From Pezicula radicicola (taxonomy: Eukaryota > Ascomycota > Leotiomycetes > Helotiales > Dermateaceae), in NCBI GenBank assembly GCA_003008705.1, contig PDUO01000007.1:1109350-1173349 (forward strand): a stretch of DNA of 64,000 nucleotides, given 5' to 3'. Of this stretch, positions 35,362-46,176 are shown piece after piece. The position numbers and the translations under genes are program-made. The notes under the pieces were generated by a model. It did no database searches and was not told the DNA's origin. It worked only from the letters and a program-made list of their open reading frames with translations. Within the stretch, counting starts at the first letter, position 1, and the number at the start of each line of letters is the position of its first letter.

Positions 35362-36404
35362 CTAGATGATTTTCGAGTCTGCTTGATTCTTGGTGCGGTG
35401 GAGAGCTATTAAGGAAATCAGGACTGTGTCTGAATTCACGATTCAGCGATGATGGAGATTTCTTGTTTGGTCCAGGTGGTTCTTTTCGAAAAGATCTGGA
35501 CATAGGGATGGCGTTATTCTTTCTTGCTTGTTTGTATCTTCAGTAAATAGCTGGGGATTTTGTTATTCTGGGAGGGTTTTCTCCTTTGACCTTTGGCTTT
35601 GGCTTGCCTATAGGTATATAAAATTCAAATTGAATCTACAAATGGTTGAATTTTCTAGGTATCACTAAAGTGGCCCTTATATAGGAATAAGATTAGTGAT
35701 GAATACTATAAGATAATTAAAGCCAAAATGCGATCTACATCTATAGAAGCTGAAAACCTAAAATACTATCTAGTAAAATGCAGTCACTGTCATGTTAGTA
35801 TACCTAAGAGTCTAAGTGGGTGGCTTGTACTACCTTAAGTATGTTCTTATATTCATATGCGATTATTTTAGTCATGTAGCATAATTCAAGGTAAGCTATA
35901 CAATCTTGAGTTTAGCTAACCCAATGACTTAGATTTACTGCCTAACTTTGGTTTAAGCCATCTATGTGATTTAGGTACTTCGTTTAATGTTTAGGGCTTT
36001 GAATTCTGTAATTTTTTGATGTGACCATTATTCCACAATGACTATTCTCTATGGTATCACCCGAGACTCAGAAACTGCACGCCTATTTATAACAAGTATG
36101 CGTATGTGATAATAATCCAACGCAGCGAGAATTTTGCTTCAGCCTGTCTCGTTCCAATTGTTCCTAATTTGCACAAAATTCCACCCAAGACCCAAAAAAA
36201 AACATATAGAAGTGTAATCTCCGAGTCGTTATAAATCTTCTAAAGGGAAATGCGCCATAAGGCAAGGAGAACGGGAGTTGATGATACATCAAAGCTACAG
36301 TATGCAGCGGATGAAGTTATTGAGTGATGAACATGCTGAGCAAGGACCTGGCGACACATAGGGTTCATAGTATCGTGAATAGACAGCGTGCTTAGCCTTA
36401 GGTC
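35362..36404. other. Intergenic, moderately AT-rich, no supported gene
   Basis: Frames are closed throughout and composition is AT-leaning between about 35620 and 36100. I see no protein relic or repeat unit. Confidence 0.45.
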
Positions 36405-36846
36405 TCATGCTGTGTTGTATAGAGGTGGATTCCGAGGACTGGAACCATGAAGAGGCTGCTGTGTAAAACCGTCAGATGCTGATCTCTGTACTGGATCTTG
36501 CGTGGCATCAGAGCTTCTAGGCTGGGTGTTGGCGATTTGACCAGCTGCTTCTCCTCCACTTCTAGAGGACGAGCCTGCAGCAGACTCAGATGGAGAGGAT
36601 GTCTTTCCAGTAACTTCCCTCCTCGTCACGGATTCGATGATATGAGCCACAGCCAAGAATGTTAAAAAGGTGGCTGCAATGCTGGGCAGGATGTAAACAT
36701 CCCAGTGTTCAACTGAGGAAGGTTTGTATGGCCAGACGAGGAATAAGATGACGGAGCCAAGTATTGACCCAGCGACTAGATATCTATGTCGAAGTCAGCC
36801 AATTATATTAGATACCAACAGAGACAAACATACATTACATATACAT
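36405..36846 (-). CDS. Orphan membrane protein with disordered tail (128 aa, model tentative)
   Basis: Proposed exons on the minus strand are 36846-36839 (8 bp, ATG TAT AT) and 36783-36405, joined over a 55-bp intron (gtaatg...acatag). The total of 387 nt closes the frame. The product begins MYIYLVAGSILGSVILFLVW and has a second hydrophobic stretch YILPSIAATFLTFLAVAHII, so two membrane spans. A Ser/Gln-rich tail follows (TGKTSSPSESAAGSSSRSGG). The coding frame is clear from about 36783 to 36405; the tiny first exon is the weak point. The 5' end overlaps the opposite-strand gene's longest possible frame. No homologue is recognised. Confidence 0.45.
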
Positions 36847-36878
36847 CGTGCACGAACTTGAAGCACTACCTCTTCACA

Positions 36879-37490
36879 ATGTCGTCGCTTGTCTCAATAG
36901 GGAGTAGTATCATTGCCTACGTGAAACCACTCCTCGATATTGTCGCTACATTGGAGGTCATTCACGTCCAAGTAAAAACCTACACAGCTTTGAGGGACGA
37001 GATTGCTCGGATGAACATTCTCCTCCATACTATGCAGGACACCAAAGATATCCAGACGAGTGTTCTCGAATATGACAGCAGTCCAAGAAGCGATGGGAAA
37101 GGAATATTGAATGAAATCGACGTCAAATCAAAAGGACGTAGAATCAACAAGGACATAACAGAAATGCTGGAGATACTTGAAGGTAACTTAAGTAGAGAAG
37201 AAGGGATCATACGAAGCATTATACTGGTGGGATACGGCCACGCAGCGATACGCATACAGCAAGCTTTGAATCCCATCGACGAATACAGTTCTCGAGGTCT
37301 GGAGTATCACTCAATACAGGGACACATTTATGGCGCTATTTTGTTGGACCAGCAGGACCCAGCATTAAACATCCTCCGAAGAAAGCAGCAGGTTCGCCAA
37401 GCTTCAGGTGTCCTGGATAGTTCGGAGATCGAAACAGGTAATGATAGTAGCGGCAAAGTTGAGAAAGGAAGAGGGAATATATTTGTGTAG
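36879..37490 (+). CDS. Orphan helical protein (203 aa), uncharacterised
   Basis: Single-exon frame. The ATG at 36879 (MSSLVSIGSSIIAYVKPLLD) is preferred; an in-frame ATG at 36786 would add 31 residues of unlikely composition overlapping the opposite gene. The N-terminal helix resembles the start of fungal NACHT/STAND or ankyrin adaptor proteins (IIAYVKPLLDIVATLEVIHV), but no nucleotide-binding motif follows. The rest is amphipathic helices with a charged end. It could be a free N-terminal domain of such a protein or an orphan. It is divergent from the membrane orphan gene with at most a few dozen bases between starts. Confidence 0.5.
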   Translation: MSSLVSIGSSIIAYVKPLLDIVATLEVIHVQVKTYTALRDEIARMNILLHTMQDTKDIQTSVLEYDSSPRSDGKGILNEIDVKSKGRRINKDITEMLEILEGNLSREEGIIRSIILVGYGHAAIRIQQALNPIDEYSSRGLEYHSIQGHIYGAILLDQQDPALNILRRKQQVRQASGVLDSSEIETGNDSSGKVEKGRGNIFV

Positions 37491-37827
37491 GAGGCTTTGA
37501 TCATTTTGACAAGGAACCTCATTTGGGAGGGAGTGGGGTCTAGTTTCTGATATAAGAGCAGCACGTATTGGTTTTGGGAACAGGTGTTTGGTCACATATG
37601 CCGTCAATTGCTTTCTTTTCTGGTCTTTTTCTCCGAAGGCGTTTGAGGTTACGAAGAAGTGGTATCAGTATGCATGTGTGCAGTAGTTCATTTATGTGAC
37701 AGAATCATAGGGACAAGGCCCACCTTATGTATCCATTTACAACTTCTTGCCGTCCTACCTAACCCAATTATTCCACCCAGGTATCCCCAAACGCCTGTCC
37801 CTAAACTCCCATATTATATTCTCAAAC
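37491..37827. other. Short intergenic interval, no gene seen
   Basis: Nothing supported in these 337 bases between the orphan gene and the 3' end of the Mtw1 gene. Confidence 0.4.
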
Positions 37828-38963
37828 TCAAGCACTCTGGTCCATAGCATCTACGCCCTCAGCACCAACCATACCCACAACCCTCTCAAGATCTTCTACT
37901 TCACCCTTCTGTAGTTTCCTCCCTTCACCCTGCCACTCTCCATCCCTCACCTCTCCCATCTCCCCCAATTCGAGACCCCTCGAATGTTCCAGATGCTTCT
38001 TCGTCTCCGTCTCCACAAACTCCAATCGCTCCCTCCTCCAACTCTTCTCTGCCTCGCCCACATATCCATCTTTCCCATTCCCATCCTTCAGCTCTTTAAT
38101 TCTAGGTCCCAGATTCTCCAACAAGCTCTTGAGTGCAGGCAATTGCGAGATTGTGAATGAGGTAGTTGTGCTGATTGGGTGTGTATTGTCGCCCGTGAGC
38201 TCGCCTTTGTTTTGTAAGAACGCGAAGGCGGGGTGATCTGATGCAAGATCTGTTTGCGTGTCTGAAGGTTCAATTTTGGGTGCTTTTTGTGTTATTGGCG
38301 GGGAGAGGAGAGATTTGAGAGAGGCTATTGTGGCTGCGTTTTGTGCGGATTCTGAGAGTAGGAGAGTGTGGAGTTTTTGGGTTTCGCGGAGTTTGAGTCG
38401 TTGTAATGTTATGGATTCGGTAGTTGGCCCATCTGGATTCGGAGTAAAGTTCAAGCCCTGAGTTTAGTTCGTTTGTTAGCTGGACCCATGACTGAAAGTG
38501 AAGGGTGTATACCCACCTCATAGTGGTTCATCCTGATCCAACCCCTGACCTCGGATGGTATGTTAAGATAACTTCTCAACATAACAATCTCCATTTTATC
38601 AAAGTTGTGGTCTATTTTTGTTGAAAATAGAGTCTCCAATTGATGTACGCCACTCTCAATCTCGACCTTCAACTTTTCTTCTATCGCAACAGCGTCTTTC
38701 TCGCCATCTTCAGTATCGCGCGGTGGGAGCTTGATGCCAAGTTGTCCAGGATTAGCAGAAAGAAGACTCTGTTCTATGGCGTCGGTAGCCTTGAATGCGA
38801 GCGTGTTGATGCTGTTTATTATGTCGTCAACAAGGGACTGTTAAGACGCGGTCAGTTTGCGCCTCGGGACTTAGGGGACCAGGAAGGGGAGACTAACGGC
38901 TGGCCGGTAGCCAAAATGCTCTGTCAGAAGCGCTGTATCTGCTTCATCTATGGGTTTACTCAT
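37828..38963 (-). CDS. MTW1: Kinetochore MIND/MIS12 complex subunit Mtw1 (338 aa)
   Basis: Exons on the minus strand are 38963-38898, 38837-38517 and 38457-37828 (1017 nt), all phase 0. Joins read HFGYRPASLVDDIINSINTL and RMNHYEGLNFTPNPDG. The protein links centromeric chromatin to the outer kinetochore as part of the MIND complex. Mis12-family signatures are the N-terminal (H/F)FGYxP block followed by SLVDDIINSINTLAFKATDA, and the first coiled-coil region around ESGVHQLETLFSTKIDHNFD. The C-terminal half is coiled coil. Borders are gttagt...aacag and gtgggt...ctcag. Confidence 0.9.
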
Positions 38964-39585
38964 GTTGGCGGTATTATGTGATGAGGCTTCGTTGCGACAA
39001 TTTCTTGAGATGGTGTTGACATTTGGTGGACGCGACGACAGGGGTTTGTTTTCTAGCGGCGTTACAACACTTCGCGTCTTGAACAGCCGCCCCTCCCCAT
39101 CTTTCATTTCACATCAACAAGACAAACACAGTTCATCATTCCAATCAATGGAGATAGCGCATTGTGTTACAGGCAACTCTAGTTTGTCTAACAAGACTTT
39201 CACGCCCACGGCCTTTCACCTCCGAATAAATTAATGCAGGACCTCGTAGAAGCCTGACATGCTTCTTTCTGACTGCTAATCTACTTCACGGCCACGTACG
39301 TTGACTTTAGCCGATGCTTCCATTCTAGGCCAAGCTCAATAGTGGTCTCATTTATATCAAGATGTTCTTCTGTTGTACATCTAGGCGGAACGGTTCACAC
39401 ATCTCCCTCATAGTGTTTTAGGTTGAGAAAACCTATGGACTTCTCGACATCAAGACCAAAGAGTCGAGTAAGATCCCTACCATTCAAACATACTACAGCC
39501 AGTGCGTAGCATAGTAAGAGACCTGTGAGAGATGGGTTTGGGAAATGCAATGAGTATAAGGGCCTATTGCATTCCTCCTAGCGCA
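38964..39585. other. Intergenic, no supported gene
   Basis: Upstream region of Mtw1 and downstream region of the HET pseudogene. No coding or repeat signal recognised. Confidence 0.4.
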
Positions 39586-41501
39586 CTACACAAAATGAAA
39601 AGTCTGTAGTTCCAAGCGGCCAGACTCTAGCTCATCAATGGCTTTTCCATACATGTAGTCGTGAATATAGACTGGACCCTGAATGGTACAGTTGAGAAAA
39701 GGGTTGCTCGCTGGTGAATTTTTAGATCTTCGAACGACAAGAGGAGTATTGCATCCGAGGATGACGCAGATAGTATCATCTTCTTTTGCGCCCTCTTTTG
39801 TCATACAGACTCTTCCTACTTTTGTTAGGTGCATACTATGTCTGACGGCTCTCAAACGATCAAGAGCCTTCATGAAAGGCTGTATAAAAGCCCAGGCTCG
39901 AGCACTGCAAGCATCCCCGGTCCCAGATGTGAGAGGAAGAAAGTCGGCTAGAACATCGGCAGGTCCATTGATGATGACCGCAAACATTGATGCCCAATCA
40001 GAGGGTGGCTCATCGCCATTGCGGGTGCGATTGTAGATGAGTGTACGCCAAAAAGTCTCTGTCAATCGGTCTCTGTTTCCGTCCTCTCCAGAGTTTTCCT
40101 GGCACATGAAAGATCTGTAGCTTGACCTTATACTCAAAATCGTACTCATCTTTCCCCAAGGCACCCAATTTTCACGACCAGGTAACATTATCTCCTTACC
40201 GAAGTCGGTGAGAAAATCACTCCCCACGACAGACAATATGGGCCTATATGAGGCTACCACATCCACAGAGCAGCCCTTCGCTTGCAAGGCCACACGAGGT
40301 CTTTTGAGTATTCTTTCATTCAATATTGGAGGCTAGTTTACGATTCCAGCTCTAGCACGTTCATGGCCAGAAGCAGGAAATGGGTTAGCTATCCCGAGGT
40401 AGATATACCGATCACCGTCCGCGGTAAGGATTGGGCTCTCTGTCGGCGGCCAATACAGAAAAGGAGTCCAGCTACGAAGTGCAGGCGATCCCAAATACCA
40501 AAAGGAGCCCATTAGTGCAACAGAGTAGGCGAGAATATCGAGATTACCTTTGGACTCCGCTAAAAATTTGATTGCCTCAAGGCATACCCTTCGTTTAGAC
40601 CAAGAATAATTGATTCGAAATCGTGGAGTTTGACAATCCGTTGCAAGTCCGACAAGTGCATAGATCTTGTCTCTAGGATCCGTTGCAAGAGCTGTCCAGT
40701 GTGCCTGGTGTAGTCTTACCAAGGGATTCTGGTCGCCGTTGACAAGTGCTCGCCATTGATCCTTTCACCTTTGAAACCTCGAAATCCCAAAAGGTTCAAT
40801 TTGTGAACCCAGTACCAGACGCCTGCAATGTCGGACATTGCGGCGCGGTGATTGGGAAAGTCTCTTTGCACCATTTCATTTAAGGCTGATTGAGCCGCAA
40901 CTGCCAGATCCCAGTCGACAGATCGAGAGCCACATAGGATTTTTAACCTAGACGCAGACGCAATTTCTTGTATTATCCAGACTCGCTTCCAGTACTCTTC
41001 AGCGAACAGGGCTACCACAGTGCTCTACTGATTCTTATGTGTATTAATGTTGTCTGCCAGGGAATGTATGAACCAGTCTCTGGGAACCTCAGCCGTGCTG
41101 GCTGAAGTAAGAAAGTCCATACCACTGTCGCTTGTAGAGGTCCGCGGTCCTAGCCAAATCAGAACCTCACTTCAATGTGTGTAGATTTTCCTCATCAAAG
41201 ACACTTGGTAGCCGCGTTCCAAAATATTCCTCTGATTAATGCACAGAGCGTCAATCCACACTCTCCTTCACGCATTAGGAAGCCGCAGCTGCCTCAAAGC
41301 TGCCTCCAGCGATTTTGTGATGTGTAATGGAATCCCATTCACTGTAATGGAGCACAAGGCGTATGCAGGGCCCCAAGTGTAGGATAAAGCTTCGTATTCG
41401 TCTATACTGCCCCTAAGGCATACACGTAGAAGCTCACACTCAAGAGGATCGTCACGTTCGCCAGGACAAATACTGACGAGACGACCTTCTGACTTGGGCA
41501 T
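39586..41501 (-). pseudogene. HET-domain (heterokaryon incompatibility) pseudogene
   Basis: The minus-strand sequence reads as a full-length (~640-codon) HET protein broken by in-frame stops at 41270-41268 (TGA), 41174-41172 (TGA), 41027-41025 (TAG) and 40335-40333 (TAG), plus a frameshift near 40715-40730. HET landmarks remain in order: DEYEALSYTWGPAYAL, RRVWIDALCINQ (41267-41232), SEVLIWLGP, EYWKRVWIIQEIASAS, LATDPRDKIYALVGLA and a conserved C-terminal half. HET domains trigger cell death after fusion with an incompatible strain. The stops can each be one C-to-T step from CGA or CAG, as RIP would produce. No splice-site pair removes them. A rare stop-skipping intron arrangement is the only alternative, and I could not find one. 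Confidence 0.8.
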
Positions 41502-41534
41502 ATCTAAATTATCATAGATCTCTGATTGACGTTC

Positions 41535-41884
41535 CTAACCATACCTGATATTGAGATATGACTTTGTCAAGATCTTTTGTAAGCAGAGATAGGGGACAGA
41601 TAGGAGCGACTCCTGACCATAAAAGTGACTGAGATGTTCCGCTTGATAGACAAGCAGGTAGAGAAATGATGACGCCAAATAAATATAACAATAACTACTC
41701 ACAATCCAAGGCTCCACATTAATGAAACAGCGGGGAGGATTTTTTCATTTCCCAAAACCGGTGGGATAATCAACAAACTGACGAACATGAAGACGGTCAA
41801 GACGATCATCCAAAGAAACTTGAAGAAGTTAGCTCTCGATGCAGGAGTCATGATGATGATGATGACTAGCATGAGTCTCTGCAT
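41535..41884 (-). CDS. Possible tiny membrane protein (63 aa)
   Basis: Minus-strand exons 41884-41703 and 41544-41535 close a 192-nt frame across an intron with a consensus gtgagt donor and an atatcag acceptor. The peptide contains one strong hydrophobic span (FLWMIVLTVFMFVSLLIIPP) after MTPASRANFFK. Later ATGs at 41869 or in the CATCATCAT-rich start are possible starts. There is no family match; it may be the leader of the adjacent HET pseudogene's transcript. Weak evidence only. Confidence 0.28.
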
Positions 41885-43696
41885 AAATTAAGTTAGGTAG
41901 GATGAAAGGAAAGAATGCGAAGGCTTGCGTTGATAAAAACAAGTTCCTCAACAGTCTGGGAATATGAATGGTAGGGTGTGGAATCTGCATGTCAGCTCGT
42001 TCAATGGACTAGCTGCTACATACCCAACTCGCAGCGCTTTGAACAAGGCTACTCAAGCAAAAAGCATCGCCCGATCGTGTCGCACAAAGGCAAGGCAGAC
42101 TGGCACTATTCCTCAAGGCTCTCCTTATTCCCTGCTGCCTACGCGAATCAAGAAAACAAGATTTTTGGAGGATTCGAGGTTATCACATTTCTCTTACAAA
42201 CAAGTAAACAATACTGAAAATCATACTATATGGAGATCGAACTCTTAATTCTTTGCAGCAATCAACATAAAAATCAATGTCAATATAGTCTAGATTTCAA
42301 AAACAGGTAGTAACACTCCTTTACAAACTGTTATAATCTTCATAGACGCCAAAGATTTACAGCCTGCTTCACTTAACCCAGATATAAACTACAAACAAAC
42401 ACCCTATATTGCCAAGAACAAGAATGCAGAATAAGTTTAAGCGATCCATAAATATCTTGGGATACCAAACCCAAAAGTACGTTTCAGAAGAGCCCCCCTC
42501 GCTTACAGTACATCGTTACACCTCTAAGTAACCGATAGGCAAGAGTTACTGTAACTCTCAAAATAAAATAATACCAGCAAATAATTCCAAAGCTGCTTTT
42601 AATTCATCATGTCAGTCAAAAGGAAACGACATTGAAGGGGAAAAGGGAAAAAAATATGATATCAAATAGCCCGAAGAGGAAATGGACGATGAAGATGTTT
42701 CCCAAAATCAAATTATTAGTCAATTTTTAAAAATCCTTATAGCACGAGATCAGAGCCAAAGCACTTAGTTGAATTTCCTCCCAATTTATAATTGAATGCT
42801 CAAAGCATAAGATATCTCTCTCTAGTGATCCATTCAAACCTAGTGATAACCAAGGAACCCCGGCCACTACAAATCACAGGTAATAGATCAACACTACCGA
42901 AAGTATACTAGATTTCTATGTTAGATAGACCGGTAGCGTTTAAATAGCGAGATTATTTTAAGTGCAATGAAAATTTCAGAAGAAAATAACCTGAGAATTG
43001 GCCACATCACTACAGTAGCTAGGTAAGACACTCGAATTTGGGGTAAAAAAGGAATACCTCGCTTAACTTACTGTATGCTTCACAACAAAATATTCCAACA
43101 CCTAAAGCCAAAACCCCCAGAAATCTCAACCCGAAACAGCAAAGCAATCCTGAAAGGGGAATAGGTGCACAAATGAGACCTCGTACTCCGTTGAGACCCC
43201 ATGGATAAGGAGGATGCAAATCAACTTGGATCTAAACTCTCGCTATAGCAAATCTACCCATCCTAAGAACTTTGGACAGCGTTACAGCTAATTGATTTTC
43301 AGGCGCTTTTTACTACCTACGGCGTAGGTAGTCATGGCTTCTTTGTAGCCGGGCATCTTACTGCTTCATCATGAGCGCATTTATTTGTGGAGAATTTGGT
43401 AAACGAGAATTTATCAAATCTTGGGGTTGGGGATGAAAGTTAAGCGAGAGGTTATCATTTTTTACCTACTACTTCATTCTCCAATCTCGTGCCCGTCAAC
43501 ATTAGACATGATTGGTGCGGAAGCTATCGAATCGAATACAATATTGTAATTTTGAAGATTCATGTATTGCTTTTAGAAGGTTCAATTTTCCAAGAATATA
43601 TTTTGTCCATTACATATTCCCTACCTAAGTAGCGTGCGTGTATTGGTTTTTGATGAAAGTGATCTCTCAAATGTTCTAAACTTGCTTATCCATCAA
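41885..43696. other. AT-leaning intergenic region, no supported gene
   Basis: About 1.8 kb with short closed frames. The sequence around 42240-42980 is AT-rich but retains CpA/TpG, unlike the right-end island. A GTAGGTAGT/TACCTACTAC word pair occurs near 43322 and 43462. No protein relic recognised. Confidence 0.45.
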
Positions 43697-45936
43697 TCAC
43701 TCACCTCCTGGTACCTCCCCATCCAAAACAGAAAACTGATTCCCAACCCCCAACCCAAGTCTCCTCATATCCACACCCCCCACACCCTCAACATCCTCCT
43801 CCCCATCCTCAAACCCACTATCATCCCCCTCCACACCGCCAAAACAAGCTCTTCCACTCCGCCCAAGCACCTCTCCAATACCACCAACAACCCTCTCTGC
43901 TCCCATCCTAGCACCCTCCAAATTCCCTGCCCAAGGCCCAACCTTTAACCCCGCAAGACGTCCAGTAACGAAAAATGGAAGCTCGTCTTTCAGCATCAAA
44001 TCTTCGGTTAACATGGGCATTCCTCCGATTGTTTTGATGCCTTCTCTCGAGCATAGATCTTTCACGCATTCTATCTCTTTAAAGTCTACTGGCATACCTG
44101 TGGCATAGATAACGTGATCGATAGGTGGTAGAGGAAGGTCGTTGATAGATGGATTATCGGTTATAAGTGTCCATGTTGAAGTTTCGTTGTTCCAAGTTGC
44201 GGAAGTTATGAGAGTCTGAGTGTATAGAGATAGATGACCGGATTTAACATGATGAGTAAGTTTGTGTTTGTATTCTGGGGTTATGGAGCCGCCGTTTCGA
44301 GCTTCTTGGATCATTTGTAGACGTTCTGTTGATAATTAGTCAATAAGTTGGTGTTTTGTTTTGAATAAGGTACACCGGGAAAGAGGGAATTGAACATACC
44401 ATCATCATCATCTGCCGACCAAAAACTAGCAAGCTGCCAATTCTTATACTTACCAACCCACTTCAAATCAACATCAAAATGTTTAGTCTTAAACGGCCCC
44501 CTCATGAAGTGCCAAATCTTGGTAACTCCTAACTTAACACACATATCCACACATTCTGTGACAAAAACCAAGATTAGCATTCTTCAAATTTAATATAGCA
44601 GTTAAAGAGGACTGAAGGAAACTTACGGGCACTAGTCAACCCACCCCCAACAACCACAACATTTGTAGCTTTCTTCCTACTTATTTTCGACCTTACGGAT
44701 ACAGGTAAACACTCCCAAAACCCACCCATCATCCCATCCCTACGATCCTCAAAAACATGCCCAACACTACCCTCTCCCTCCTTCCCATAAAAAGGACAAT
44801 CGATAGGAAGACTAGGTTTCAACATAGCAGATCCGACAGCAAAGACAACGACACGAGCTCTCTTAACACCAGTAGAAGTTGTTATTGTAAAAATACCAGT
44901 TTCATCATCGTTGTCAGAAGAAGAAGAGGAGGAGGAAGAAAGTGTAGCAGGATCCCAAGAAATATTCAAGACCTCAGACTTCTGAACGATCTCCTGGAGA
45001 TCATACCTCGTAGCGACATCTTCGCAGAATTCTCTGAAGATAGCAGTACTAGGACGCCAGAAATCATTACGATCTCGTTCATCGAAATATGTTGTTTCTT
45101 GTCGTCGTTTTCCACTATGTATCATTTCATCATCTCATCAGCCGTCATAATCCACCAAACCACCCCTATTTTCCTCAATATAAACACATAAACAGCAACA
45201 GTGGAAACAACATACCTATCTCTAACCTTCACCTTCCTCTGATATTTACTCAACTCCCTATCAAACAAATCAATACCGTACTTTCCTTACAAACCAGGAG
45301 CAAGAGTCATGAGACAGTATTTCAAGGACACAAGAACAAAACAACATGTTACTTACCCTCCAACAACCCCCCTATTCTCCTTCAAATCCCCCTCACTCCC
45401 CCTCCTCCAAACATAACCCCTCAACGCATCCCGATCCCCCGGATCAGGATGAAAAAACATAGGACTCCTAAGATGTACGATCCCCAATTTTGCGAACCTC
45501 TGATTCCAACTCTCCATCCAGGAATCACTACTCGCATCCAGGACTGTCATTTTCAGACATCTTCCACAATTGATGCCAGAACCTGGGATGAGTCGATCTG
45601 CAGCTGTGCCTGAACGACGGCTCACTTTTTGGGGCTTTGTGTGAGTGGTTTTCTTGGGTTTGCTGTTGCGTTTCATCCACTTCAACATATTAGTACTATG
45701 TTTTTCTCAAAGAGCAAGAGCAAGAGCAGGAGCAAGAGCAGGAGCAAGAGCCTTGAGACAGTGTTTTTAAGAGCCTAAGAACAAAGAAATATGTTGCTTA
45801 CGTGGTAGCGTTGATGTTCGGAGTCGGTGTAGAGGGCAGAGGGGGTGGATTCGCGGAGGCGTGCTGCTACTGCCAGGCCAGAGGGGCCGGCCCCAACTAT
45901 GAGAACATCGTAGATTTCTTTTTGTTGTTCTAACAT
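43697..45936 (-). CDS. FAD-dependent monooxygenase / oxidoreductase, six exons (590 aa)
   Basis: Minus-strand exons are 45936-45802, 45679-45357, 45257-45216, 45114-44627, 44555-44400 and 44325-43697; the total of 1773 nt closes the frame. The FAD-binding GxGxxG motif is at residues 14-19 (YDVLIVGAGPSGLAVA) and a second Rossmann motif is VVVVGGGLTSAQCV. DSWMESWNQRFAKLGIVHLR and DERDRNDFWRPSTAIFREFC place it in the fungal family distantly related to lysine/ornithine N-monooxygenases; the substrate is unknown. The 42-bp third exon is set by the join GVVGGELSKYQRK, the only acceptor that keeps the frame. Intron 1 holds a hexanucleotide repeat. The coding strand is strongly C-rich near its end. 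No pathway genes lie beside it. Confidence 0.82.
45711..45751. repeat. (AGAGCA/GGAGCA)n microsatellite inside an intron
   Basis: Six to seven hexamer units AGCAAG/AGCAGG lie within the first intron of the FAD monooxygenase gene. On the gene's strand they form a CTTGCTC pyrimidine-rich tract upstream of the TACTAAT branch site. Confidence 0.75.
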
Positions 45937-46176
45937 TTTGAATGGACATTGTGAAGTATGAATGTACGGGGACAATGCGGAAGACTTATAAGTCAACAAC
46001 AAAGGGGCGGAAAATTAAGCGACTTACCTTGATGGTTGAACAACCTAACCATCCAGGTATACCACAACCGTAGAATCAAACAGAGTGGGCATGAATTGAA
46101 GAGGGGCATTTTGTGTTCATAATTCTGTGTTCTTATTCATGACATCTCATTCGACATCTATACAATTCCTAACCCA

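Noticed and set aside
39683..40036. 117-codon plus-strand frame across the HET pseudogene
   Set aside because: Shadow of the degraded minus-strand HET coding sequence.
45258..45290. Apparent one-base frameshift in the FAD monooxygenase if exon 3 starts at 45280-45285
   Set aside because: Using the gatag acceptor at 45258 gives a 42-bp exon that closes the frame and restores the conserved ELSKYQRK block, so the gene is intact.
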